Part shown: in pieces, positions 55,805 to 63,566 of the stretch
Position numbering within the stretch: the first letter of the stretch is position 1
How the letters are laid out: each line of letters begins with the position of its first letter
DNA from: Fibrobacterota bacterium
GTDB taxonomy: Bacteria > Fibrobacterota > Fibrobacteria > UBA11236
NCBI GenBank assembly: GCA_019509785.1
Contig: JAEKLQ010000039.1
Span: 62,001-126,000, forward strand
Length of the DNA: 64,000 nt
Reading direction: 5' to 3'
Translations under genes and position numbers: made by a program
Notes under the pieces: generated by a model
The model's database searches: none
What the model saw: only the letters and a program-made list of their open reading frames with translations
What the model was told of the DNA's origin: nothing

Positions 55805-56400
55805 TCGCCATCAAGACGGGCGGTATGTACCGTATCAATCTCATCCGGGATTTGCGCGAAAAGGAATTCCGCCAGGAACGGAAGCGGCGCATGGCCCTGA
55901 TAGTGGGACTAGGCTGTTTCGGTTTTTTCTTCATCTCCGTCCTCTATTCCGCGCTTACCATCTGGCAGATGGAGGAAGTTCTGAAAAGGGAACGGGTAAA
56001 AGTCGATCACCTGAAGCAGGAATACCAGAAATACACGGCCACGCGTTTGATCGTGGACAAAACCGACCTGGAATTGCTCAACAGCCTGCAAGGCAAGGGG
56101 GTTTTCTGGACCAAGAAGCTCGCGGCGGTGGCCAAATACCTGCCCGAGAATTATTGGATCACCCAGTTCAGCTTTGGCGCCGAGCACTTCCGGGTTTCAG
56201 GATACGGCTTCGTAGGGCCGCAGCAGAACCAGTTGATCGTTTTGAACGCCTATCTCGATAAGCTGCGGGCGGACACCACCTTCACGGATGTTTTCAAGTT
56301 TGTCCAATTGGTCTCCGCGGATCGCAGTAACGATGCCGGGCAGGGGCGCTGCGCGTTCGAATTCACGGCCGATACCGATGCCAGGAAGGCGGCCCAATGA
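55801..56400 (+). CDS. pilN: Type IV pilus assembly protein PilN
   Basis: The N-terminus (GGMYRINLIRDLREKEF) carries the NLIRD motif that docks into PilM. A membrane helix follows (IVGLGCFGFFFISVLYSALT, about residues 35-54), then a coiled coil and a periplasmic ferredoxin-like domain with LPENYWITQFSFGAEHFRVSG. 199 residues, typical. It overlaps pilM and pilO by four bases each. Confidence 0.88.
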   Translation: MIAIKTGGMYRINLIRDLREKEFRQERKRRMALIVGLGCFGFFFISVLYSALTIWQMEEVLKRERVKVDHLKQEYQKYTATRLIVDKTDLELLNSLQGKGVFWTKKLAAVAKYLPENYWITQFSFGAEHFRVSGYGFVGPQQNQLIVLNAYLDKLRADTTFTDVFKFVQLVSADRSNDAGQGRCAFEFTADTDARKAAQ

Positions 56401-56984
56401 AGTCCAGCGAAGGCATGTTGATCGCCATGGCGGTGGCTGGCGTAGCCATGGTCCCGCTAGATATGCTCTACACCTCCCGGTTCGTACCCCGTTTCCAGGA
56501 GATCGAAAAGCAAAGGATCATCACCTCCAACCAAATAGCCACCGCCAAGATCGTCTCGGAAAACCTCAACCACGTCCGGGACCTTGTCTTTCGCAACATG
56601 TCCTTCGCCGGCCAGAAAGACTCTGTTTCGCACGAGGCCATCCTATTCGAATTCCTGACTACGTGCGTGAACGATCTCAAGATGAAGCTGGTGTCGGTCC
56701 GACCCTCCACGCCTTCGGTGCAAGGCAGAGTCAACATTAACGGGTACGATATCGTTATGGAAGGGGATTTCTTCCGCTTCGGGGAGTTCTGCTCCAAGCT
56801 GGAAAACAGCCAACGTTTGCTCGCGGTTACCGCATTCGAAGTTTCCCAACACGGCAAAGAGGCGGAGCCATCCGCGCCGGCCAAAGGAGGGAAAACCGCT
56901 GCCACGCACGATTCGGCGCCGGAAGTCCGCGGCACCGTCATCAAACTCCATCTTGACACCTTCGTCGTCAGGAAGGGGGGCTGA
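56397..56984 (+). CDS. pilO: Type IV pilus assembly protein PilO
   Basis: One membrane helix near the N-terminus (MLIAMAVAGVAMVPLDMLYT), a coiled-coil segment and a periplasmic domain with VSVRPSTPSVQGRVNINGYD and FFRFGEFCSKLENSQRLLAV, the beta-alpha pattern of PilO. 195 residues. It pairs with PilN in the alignment complex. Pro/Ala-rich linker near residues 158-172. Confidence 0.82.
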   Translation: MKSSEGMLIAMAVAGVAMVPLDMLYTSRFVPRFQEIEKQRIITSNQIATAKIVSENLNHVRDLVFRNMSFAGQKDSVSHEAILFEFLTTCVNDLKMKLVSVRPSTPSVQGRVNINGYDIVMEGDFFRFGEFCSKLENSQRLLAVTAFEVSQHGKEAEPSAPAKGGKTAATHDSAPEVRGTVIKLHLDTFVVRKGG

Positions 56985-56987
56985 GGC

Positions 56988-57475
56988 ATGCGCGTTTCCT
57001 CCTTTTCCATAGCGGCCGTTCTCGCCATGATCCTGGCCCTGGGGCTGGCCCTGCGCATCTATTCCCAAAGCAACGGCTTCCATGCCATGGTCAATCAATC
57101 CTTGGCCACTACCGAAGGCTATGACCAGAAATTCATCCCGGCGCGGTCGCGCCCAGCCGAACCGTCGCCGCCGCCCCGAGGCCCATGCAGGCAGGCAAGA
57201 CCAAGTCTGCCGGGAAAGCCAAGCCCGATAGTTCCTTCCAGCTTCCCGCCGCCCCGCCGCCGGACAAGGTCAAACTCACCGCCATCATCGCCGACGATTA
57301 CGGACAACACACCGCCATCGTCATGGACGGGGAGCGCTCCTTGTCCGTAGACGTTGGCGACATGGTCGGGGCCCGTAAGGTCACCAAGGTCACGAGCAAA
57401 GACATCACCATGGAAGACGATTCCGCGATCTACGTGTACGATCTCGCCGGCAATCGCAGCTATCAGAAGAAATGA
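56988..57475 (+). pseudogene. pilP: PilP-like gene split by a one-base frameshift
   Basis: Frame 1 from 56988 encodes a membrane helix (FSIAAVLAMILALGLALRIY) and a linker to about 57160. The PilP-like periplasmic domain (KVKLTAIIADDYGQHTAIVM, then VDVGDMVGARKVTKVTSKDI) is in another frame, ending at 57475. Frame 1 runs on to a stop at 57348-57350 with a non-native tail. The switch must fall between about 57140 and 57180, in CCGCCGCCCCGAGG-rich sequence, and is repaired by adding one base. Possible reasons are a sequencing or assembly error, a real mutation, programmed -1 frameshifting or independent translation from the internal ATG at 57185. PilP links PilNO to the secretin. Confidence 0.65.
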
Positions 57476-58836
57476 GGCCGTACCGCATGCTGAATAACCC
57501 TTTACCGCGTACCGCCTGCATGCCCCTATTGGCCTTGCTGTACGCCCTATCCGCTGCTGCCGCGCCGCTTGGCTCCTCCATTTCTTCGGGACCCGTGGCG
57601 CCGGCCGCCGAGGCCAAATCGGAATCCCCCATCATCACCAAGGATCCGAATCCCCAGCTTCGCGTTCCCATTTCCCTCAACGCGCAGGACGCCAACCTTT
57701 CGGAGATCCTGAAGGTTCTGGCCGATCGCTCGAGCATGAACTTCGTGGCGGGCGAGGGCGTTCAGAAGGCCAAGATCACCATCATCCTCAACAAGACCCC
57801 GGTCGCGGAGGCAATCGATCTCATCGTGCGCGCCGCCGGCCTGTCCTACGAGATCATCGGCAATTCGGTACTCATCGGCGAAGTGGGCAAACTCAAGGAC
57901 GAGGTGGGCCAGTCCGGTTACGTCATCGCCCTCAACTACGCCGACGCCGAAGAGGTGGCCGGGATGTTGGCCGACTTCTCCAAGAACGTGAAGGTGGACA
58001 AGGGCGGCAACCGGCTCATCGCCTACGCCAGCCCGCGCGTCATCAACGAGATCGAGCGCATCGTGAGGTCCATCGATCATCCGCATACCCAGGTGCTGCT
58101 GGAGACCCGTCTCATCGAGGTTACCCTGGACAACAACGAGAAGTACGGCATCGACTGGGGCAATCTGTCCCCCATCACCACCGGCCTGTCGTTCCCCCAG
58201 GTCAAATCCACGGAGGCTTACCTCCTGAAGAACGGCGTGCGCGGGCCCATCAATTTCAATCTATTGCTGGACATGCTCATCCAGAGCGGGGACGCGCGCG
58301 TGCTGATGAACTCCAAGCTGACCACCACCAACAACCGCGAAGCCAGCCTCCTGATAGGGCAGAAGATCCCGTACGTGATCCAATCCTTCAATACCGCCGC
58401 CACGGCCAGCACCGGGGCCAACCTCCAGATCGAGAAGGAAGAGGTGGGCGTGAAGATGAAGATGCTGCCGCACGTCAACGAGGATTCGGAGATCACCTTG
58501 GTGCTGGAACCCGAAGTCAGCTCCATCACCGGGTTCAAGGGACCAAACCAGGAGTTGCCCCTGGTGAAAGTGCGGACCGCGAAGACGACCGTACGCGTGG
58601 CCGATGGGCAAACCGTTTTCCTGGCCGGCCTGCTTTCGGAAGAGGAAACCGAAGAGCTCAGCAAGCTGCCGGTATTGGGGCAGATTCCGTTGATCGGAGC
58701 GCTGTTCACCCATCGCCTGAAGGCCAAGACCAAGACCAACCTCATCATCGAGGTGAAGCCGCGTATCATCCGTAAGTCCTCGGACCTGGCCTTCGAGGGC
58801 GCGGCGGCCAAGCCGGATTCGGCGGCGGCGAAGTAG
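57472..58836 (+). CDS. pilQ: Type IV pilus secretin PilQ (short form)
   Basis: The outer-membrane pore of the pilus. A signal peptide (MPLLALLYALSAAAA region) is followed by a secretin-TonB-like short N-domain (SMNFVAGEGVQKAKITIILN, residues 88-107), one N1-type domain (VIALNYADAEEVAGMLADFS), and the secretin core with the VLLETRLIEVTLDNNEKYGI strand and the C-terminal VADGQTVFLAGLLSEEETEE / LPVLGQIPLIGALF motif. No AMIN domains, so at 454 residues it is shorter than enterobacterial or Pseudomonas PilQ. It overlaps the previous stop by four bases and ends directly against the converging DUF4143 gene. Confidence 0.92.
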   Translation: MRPYRMLNNPLPRTACMPLLALLYALSAAAAPLGSSISSGPVAPAAEAKSESPIITKDPNPQLRVPISLNAQDANLSEILKVLADRSSMNFVAGEGVQKAKITIILNKTPVAEAIDLIVRAAGLSYEIIGNSVLIGEVGKLKDEVGQSGYVIALNYADAEEVAGMLADFSKNVKVDKGGNRLIAYASPRVINEIERIVRSIDHPHTQVLLETRLIEVTLDNNEKYGIDWGNLSPITTGLSFPQVKSTEAYLLKNGVRGPINFNLLLDMLIQSGDARVLMNSKLTTTNNREASLLIGQKIPYVIQSFNTAATASTGANLQIEKEEVGVKMKMLPHVNEDSEITLVLEPEVSSITGFKGPNQELPLVKVRTAKTTVRVADGQTVFLAGLLSEEETEELSKLPVLGQIPLIGALFTHRLKAKTKTNLIIEVKPRIIRKSSDLAFEGAAAKPDSAAAK

Positions 58837-60072
58837 CTACAGGGCCGCTACGGGGATCGAAAAAATCTTCGGCCCTAGTGGCATCGCCCGGTCGGCGAGA
58901 CAGATCAAGCCCCCCGGCCCGATCGGCATCCCTAGCTTTTCCAGAACCTGGAAATGCCTCGTGTCGTCCCTGCGAGGCGAGGCGGTTTTCTTGAACTCCA
59001 AGGGATATACGGTGCCATCCTGGATGATAAGCAAGTCGATTTCCTTCTGATCCTTATCGCGATAGAAATAGAAGGGCGCGGATTTACCGGTATGCCAGTA
59101 TCCCTTCAGGAGTTCGGAGAGGATCCACGTTTCCAAAATGGCTCCCGACATCGCCCCCGATTCCAAAGTGCCCGGATCGGACCATTTGGTGAGATAGGCG
59201 CATAAGCCCGTATCCAGGAAATACAGCTTGGGGGTCTTAATCATCCGTTTGGTAACGTTGTTGAACCAGGGCTCAAGCAAGTAGACGATTCCCGATGCCA
59301 CCAGGATGGAAAGCCAGCTTTTCGCGGAGTGCGGAGTAACTCCCGTATCCTTGGCGAGATCGGAAAGGTTCAATAATTGCCCGGTCCTCGCCGCCGCAGC
59401 GCGCATAAATCTCAGGAAGGCGACTTCATCCCCGACACGCGCCAAGTCCCGAACATCGCGTTGTAGATAGGTCTGCACATAAGAGGAATAGAACAGGTTC
59501 CAATCGGCGTCAGGATTCACCGCCAGGGTGGGGAAGCTACCGCGCCAGATCTGTTGGAATAACTCCCGCAAAGGCAGGGAGCCGCCAGTGCGTAGACGGG
59601 CTGCGATGATATCGGATTCGGGGAGGAAGGGGCGGCTCTCTTCCGGTTGACCTAGAAGCTCCCTGCGCGATAGCCCGAGCAATTGGACGACAGCCACTCG
59701 GCCCGCCAAGGACTCTGACACTCCTTTCATAAGGTGGAATTGTTGGGGCCCCGTAAGCCAAAACGCTCCCTCTTCATGACGTTCGTCCACCGCCATCTTG
59801 ATATAAGGAAGCAAGCCGGGCGCGTATTGGATTTCATCGATGAGTATTGGTGGGCGATATGTTTGGAAAAAGAGGGCGGGATCCTCATTGGCCAAGCTGA
59901 GGGAAGCCGGATCGTCCAGGGTCACGTAGGTCCGGCCGGCTTTACTTTGGTGCCGGAGAAAGGTCGTCTTTCCGACCTGTCGTGGCCCCGTAATCATAAG
60001 GGCAGGGAAGTGCCTTCCGATTTTTTCGAGGGAGACTTCCAAGGTTCTGGCGAAATACTTGGCTTTAAGCAT
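58837..60072 (-). CDS. AAA+ ATPase with DUF4143 domain
   Basis: Walker A is GPRQVGKTT (about residues 29-37) and the Walker B-like acidic segment is ILIDEIQYAP (about 75-84). RDVRDLARV and a C-terminal DUF4143 module (YLQRDVRDLARVGDEVAFLR, then a winged-helix-like LLNLSDLAKDTGVTPHSAKS and a nuclease-like end EIDLLIIQDGTVYPLEFKKT, with the D-x(n)-E-x-K signature of restriction-like endonuclease folds) follow. Family members are widespread, often next to toxin-antitoxin genes and in variable loci; biochemical role is unclear. It is oriented against the pilus operon and its stop adjoins the pilQ stop. The promoter is at 60096-60124. Confidence 0.9.
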   Translation of the reverse strand: MLKAKYFARTLEVSLEKIGRHFPALMITGPRQVGKTTFLRHQSKAGRTYVTLDDPASLSLANEDPALFFQTYRPPILIDEIQYAPGLLPYIKMAVDERHEEGAFWLTGPQQFHLMKGVSESLAGRVAVVQLLGLSRRELLGQPEESRPFLPESDIIAARLRTGGSLPLRELFQQIWRGSFPTLAVNPDADWNLFYSSYVQTYLQRDVRDLARVGDEVAFLRFMRAAAARTGQLLNLSDLAKDTGVTPHSAKSWLSILVASGIVYLLEPWFNNVTKRMIKTPKLYFLDTGLCAYLTKWSDPGTLESGAMSGAILETWILSELLKGYWHTGKSAPFYFYRDKDQKEIDLLIIQDGTVYPLEFKKTASPRRDDTRHFQVLEKLGMPIGPGGLICLADRAMPLGPKIFSIPVAAL

Positions 60073-60105
60073 CGTCTATAATGTACTCCAACTACATAAT
60101 AGACG
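60073..60105. promoter_or_regulatory. Inverted repeat overlapping the DUF4143 promoter (probable operator)
   Basis: Arms 60073-60085 (CGTCTATAATGTA) and 60093-60105 (TACATAATAGACG) match at 12 of 13 positions around a 7-base spacer, directly before the ATG. The upstream arm contains the -10 box. Confidence 0.75.
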
Positions 60106-60124
60106 AAAGTATTGGCTTTTTCAA
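60096..60124 (-). promoter_or_regulatory. Sigma-70 promoter of the DUF4143 gene
   Basis: On the minus strand: TTGAAA (60119-60124), 17 bases, TATTAT (60096-60101). Both boxes fit consensus closely. Transcription would start about 17 bases before the ATG, inside the inverted repeat at 60073-60105. Confidence 0.7.
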
Positions 60125-60367
60125 GCTATAAAGGCCAATTATCCGGAGGGGGGGTGCTACTCCAAACTGGATCGAAAGACTTCCTGCTCGTGGGTAAAAT
60201 TACGGCATATTTACCCACATGTACGAAAGACTCATTGCCCCGATCCTAGCCAAGAGCAAGAAAAGCCTGCTTTTCTAAAAGACCTTCCCACCGGCTGAAC
60301 GCGGGATTTTCGAAACGGAAACCCCAAGAGATGGCAGATCCGATAGACCACAAATACGGGTCGTTAA
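60106..60367. other. Intergenic region between HigA and the DUF4143 gene
   Basis: About 260 bases with lower GC than the neighbouring pilus genes. It contains the 8-bp inverted repeat TGGGTAAA (60191-60198) / TTTACCCA (60210-60217) and a small AGAAAA/TTTTCT stem near 60257-60277. No frame or RNA family recognised. Confidence 0.45.
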
Positions 60368-60751
60368 TTAAGCGGCCCGAGGCTTCCTTATAGGTTCACT
60401 CTCAGCTAGAAGCGAAGCCGCCGGAATCTTCAGTTTATTATGCAGCGCCCGCATCATTCGAACAGAGAGGGATCTTTTCCTATTCAATATTTCAGTGGAG
60501 CGATTTCTTCCCCCCAAATATCGCGCCAAATCCGTTTTCTTAAGTCCACTTTGGTCCATTCTGAATTTGATTGCCTCGATCGGGTCTGGGGAAAGGATCT
60601 TGTATTTTTCGCTTTCGTAGTTCTCAACCAGGATTGCCAGAACAGAAAGCTCATCCCCTTTTTTTGTGTTTGGCTCCGCGTCCCACAGTTCTTCAATACG
60701 GGCCAGCGTTTGCTTGTAATCCATTTCGGTTTTGATAGGCTTGATATTCAT
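60368..60751 (-). CDS. higA: HigA-type antitoxin
   Basis: A helix-turn-helix antitoxin of 127 residues. N-terminal portion MNIKPIKTEMDYKQTLARIE and the DNA-binding part IKFRMDQSGLKKTDLARYLG followed by RNRSTEILNRKRSLSVRMMR are typical of HigA/XRE-type antitoxins, with the recognition helix near residues 78-90. It starts by overlapping the toxin stop, so toxin comes first, as in higBA operons. It probably binds the palindrome at 61069-61085 and represses the pair. Confidence 0.9.
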   Translation of the reverse strand: MNIKPIKTEMDYKQTLARIEELWDAEPNTKKGDELSVLAILVENYESEKYKILSPDPIEAIKFRMDQSGLKKTDLARYLGGRNRSTEILNRKRSLSVRMMRALHNKLKIPAASLLAESEPIRKPRAA

Positions 60752-61050
60752 TAGATGGTCCTCGCATCAATGGCGTCATACTCCTTGTGGCCGCCCACAA
60801 ATCGTATGTAGGCGATCTTAAAGTCATACTTGATGGCTACGATAAGCCGATATTTGTTTCCCTTAATGTTGAATACGACCCGACTGCTCCCTACAATGCT
60901 TGCCGAGAGGTATTTGGCCTTGATGTCGTTTGGCCCTGTCCATTCGGCTTCCTTGGCTTCCGCGTACCAAGCGCGAAGCGCCTGTTCAGCATCCTGATTT
61001 CCGGGCTTTTGCCAGAACTCTTTGAGCGTTCTGATGGCAATGACCCTCAT
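60751..61050 (-). CDS. higB: HigB-type mRNA interferase toxin
   Basis: MRVIAIRTLKEFWQKPGNQD opens the protein and AEKEAEWTGPNDIKAKY-type and SRVVFNIKGNKYRLIVAIKY segments follow; these match HigB toxins of the RelE superfamily, which cut mRNA on the ribosome. From the ATG at 61050 the protein is 99 residues; the frame extends to 61068 (MLSSEG) but the family starts at MRVIA. If the promoter at 61059-61087 is right the transcript would begin at or next to this ATG, so the mRNA would be leaderless. Confidence 0.92.
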   Translation of the reverse strand: MRVIAIRTLKEFWQKPGNQDAEQALRAWYAEAKEAEWTGPNDIKAKYLSASIVGSSRVVFNIKGNKYRLIVAIKYDFKIAYIRFVGGHKEYDAIDARTI

Positions 61051-61058
61051 CCCTTCAG

Positions 61059-61087
61059 AAGATAGCATGTTCCCATTTTGGGAACAA
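61059..61087 (-). promoter_or_regulatory. higBA promoter with operator in its spacer
   Basis: Minus strand: TTGTTC (61082-61087), 17 bases, TATCTT (61059-61064). The palindrome GTTCCC-N5-GGGAAC (61069-61085) overlaps the -35 box and fills most of the spacer. A second related half-site, GTTCCAAAATCCC, lies further upstream (about 61109-61121). Confidence 0.55.
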
Positions 61088-61381
61088 GGCCTACTTCAGC
61101 TCTTATTTTGGGATTTTGGAACGACTTGGAGAGACTCCCCTACTGGAAAATGCCCCCTTAAACAGGAGGCCCGAACCTTCGGCTCCGGGTTACCCCCCGG
61201 CCCCCAATACGGTCGATACTTCCGAGGTAGAAGGCGAAATCCCGGGGGGCCCGGCCTCCAAGTCCGCAACCGGCCCAAACGCCCTTTGGTCGACGGGGAC
61301 TGCGGCCCTTGGGGGAATAGTGCTACCTTTAGGGTTTGCTCGCCGCCGGATCGGTTCCGTCGGCCGCCTTCGGTAACATTT
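61088..61381. other. Intergenic region between higB and pilB
   Basis: The first 40 bases are AT-rich like the toxin region; the rest is GC-rich with many short G and C runs (for example CCCGGGGGGCCCGG near 61243). No promoter, terminator or RNA family can be named. A Pro/Gly-rich frame at 61116-61376 was considered and rejected. It should contain the pilB promoter, since the operon upstream is broken by the island. Confidence 0.4.
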
Positions 61382-63559
61382 ATGACTCCGATTATGACCC
61401 AAACCGTTCCCCAAGCAGGAAGCGCAGTGGAGAATCATTCGCCTCTCAAAACCACCTTGCTGGCCTATCGAAAGGACTCGCTGCAGCAATTCGCGCAGCT
61501 CCTGAAGAGCGCCGAGGTGGCCCCCTTCCTGCAGCTTTTCGCCGGCAACTTCTCCCATGCCGACAAGCTCCAATGCGAAATGGCCCTGGCCATCTTCGGC
61601 CCGGGCGATTCGCTGGAAAGTTTTATCCATGACATGGCGACCCTGAAGCTGATCGCCAAGGTTCCTTGCCTTTTGGCGGTGGTCAACGAAGGGGCGATGG
61701 CCCAGGTGGCCGAAGCCAAGGCCGAGCTGGCGGCGGACGACATCCTCTATCTGCCCTTGCCGCCGCAGGAGTTGGGCAAGATCCTGAAGACCTACGTCGC
61801 TAGCCTACGCATCGAGCATAAGAAGAAAGCGCTGCGGGCCGATTTCTCGCGTAAGGCCCAGGCCCTGGGCGCCATCTTGGTCGAGAACGGCATCATCACG
61901 GCCGTGCAGCTCAAGAAGGCGCTCGACTTCCAGAAGGAGACCACCAACCTGCGCCTGGGCGACGCCTTGGTGTCGTTGGGGTTCATCGACGAGTTCCAGA
62001 AGACCCACTTCCTGGCCAGCCAATTGGGCGTGGCGGTGGCGACGCCGAAGCAATTCGCCAGCGCGGACCTGAACGTGGTGGCGTTGATCCCGGAGCGCGT
62101 GGCGCGCGAATACCATTGCATCGCGCTGGAGAAGAACGAGGACGAGCTGGTTGTGGCGATGCTGGACACCAGCAACCTGCGCCTGCTCGACAACCTGCGC
62201 GACCAGACCGATCTGCGCATCGCCCCCATCTTGGGCACGCTGGAGGACATCACCGTCTCCATAGAGCGCTATTACCGGGACATCGCTTCGCACCGTAGCG
62301 CCAGCGACCTTATGGCCGATCTCGCCACCGAGGTCCAGTACATCAAGAAGGTCGAAGAGGAGATGGGCGTCGAGGAGGCGGCCACCGCCGGCGCCGAACT
62401 CGGCATCATCAAGCTGGTGAACATGCTCATCGCCAACGCGGTGCGCGACCGGGCCAGCGATATCCACATCGAGCCCATGGAAAAGGAACTGTTGGTGCGC
62501 TACCGCATCGACGGCGAACTGCGCCGCGTGATGTCGCCGCCGCGCCATTCCCATCAGGCCATCATCACCCGTATCAAGATCCTTTCCGACCTGAACATCG
62601 CCGAACGCCGCCTGCCCCAGGACGGCCGCATGGTGGTGAAGATCGGCCTGAAGGAAGTGGACGTGCGCGTGTCCATCCTGCCCACCATCTTCGGCGAGAA
62701 GTGCGTGCTGCGTATCTTGGACAAGGAAGCCTACGAGAAGTCGATGTTCAATCTCGGCTTCACCGAGCATGAGCTCTCCATCTTCAAGGACAACATCGCC
62801 AAGCCGCACGGGATGATCGTGGTGACCGGCCCCACGGGCTCGGGCAAATCGACCACGCTGTATTCGGCCCTGCAGCAGATCAAGGACGTGACTTCCAACA
62901 TCATCACGGTGGAAGACCCGGTCGAGTACCACATGGACGGCATCACCCAGGTGCCGGTGAACTCCGCCATCGGGATGTCCTTCGCCAGCGCCCTGCGCTC
63001 CATCCTGCGGCAGGATCCGGACACCATCCTCATCGGCGAAATCCGCGATCACGAAACCGCCGACATCGCGGTGAAGATGGCCCTCACGGGCCACATGGTT
63101 TTTTCCTCGCTGCACACCAACGATGCGGCCAGCGCCATCGCCCGCTTCATCGATATCGGCATCCCGCCGTTGCTATTGGCTTCCTCGCTCAACCTGGTGG
63201 TGGCGCAGCGCCTGATCCGCAAGATCTGCCCCCGCTGCAAGGTGGCCTATACGCCCCCGCAGGAGATGGTCGAGCAGTTGGGGCTCCCCGGCGTGGACGC
63301 CCAGGACGTGAAGTTCCACATGGGCGAGGGCTGCGTGACCTGTAACGGAGTCGGGTATAGCGGCCGTATCGGCATCTTCGAGATGCTGAATTGCACCCGC
63401 GAGGTGAAGAAGCTGATCCTCAAGAGCGCGCCCACCATGGATATCCAGGAAAAGGCCGAGCGCGAAGGCATGAAGACTTTGCGGCGCGCCGGCATCGAAT
63501 TGGTGCTTAAGGGCGACACCACCATCGAGCAGGTGCTCGCTGCGACCACGGATCTCTGA
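61382..63559 (+). CDS. pilB: Type IV pilus extension ATPase PilB with pseudo-receiver and MshEN N-terminus
   Basis: PilB drives pilus polymerisation. From the ATG at 61382 the 725-residue protein has a CheY-like segment without clear phospho-Asp (about residues 25-140). An MshEN pair follows: ALGAILVENGIIT at 161 and RLGDALVSLGFID at 191, each with the LGxxL-x(3)-G pattern that binds c-di-GMP in MshE. The ATPase has Walker A GPTGSGKST (about 483-491), Asp box, Walker B TILIGEIRD and SSLHTNDA, and the zinc site CPRC (616-619) / CVTC (651-654). All ATPase motifs look intact. The frame opens at 61022 but that part is non-native. Confidence 0.93.
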   Translation: MTPIMTQTVPQAGSAVENHSPLKTTLLAYRKDSLQQFAQLLKSAEVAPFLQLFAGNFSHADKLQCEMALAIFGPGDSLESFIHDMATLKLIAKVPCLLAVVNEGAMAQVAEAKAELAADDILYLPLPPQELGKILKTYVASLRIEHKKKALRADFSRKAQALGAILVENGIITAVQLKKALDFQKETTNLRLGDALVSLGFIDEFQKTHFLASQLGVAVATPKQFASADLNVVALIPERVAREYHCIALEKNEDELVVAMLDTSNLRLLDNLRDQTDLRIAPILGTLEDITVSIERYYRDIASHRSASDLMADLATEVQYIKKVEEEMGVEEAATAGAELGIIKLVNMLIANAVRDRASDIHIEPMEKELLVRYRIDGELRRVMSPPRHSHQAIITRIKILSDLNIAERRLPQDGRMVVKIGLKEVDVRVSILPTIFGEKCVLRILDKEAYEKSMFNLGFTEHELSIFKDNIAKPHGMIVVTGPTGSGKSTTLYSALQQIKDVTSNIITVEDPVEYHMDGITQVPVNSAIGMSFASALRSILRQDPDTILIGEIRDHETADIAVKMALTGHMVFSSLHTNDAASAIARFIDIGIPPLLLASSLNLVVAQRLIRKICPRCKVAYTPPQEMVEQLGLPGVDAQDVKFHMGEGCVTCNGVGYSGRIGIFEMLNCTREVKKLILKSAPTMDIQEKAEREGMKTLRRAGIELVLKGDTTIEQVLAATTDL

Positions 63560-63566
63560 GGGCGGC

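Noticed and set aside
61116-61376. A Pro/Gly-rich frame ending in a hydrophobic stretch and arginines between higB and pilB
   Set aside because: It looks somewhat like a C-terminal sorting signal, but there is no ribosome site, no conserved motif, and such frames are frequent by chance in GC-rich sequence.
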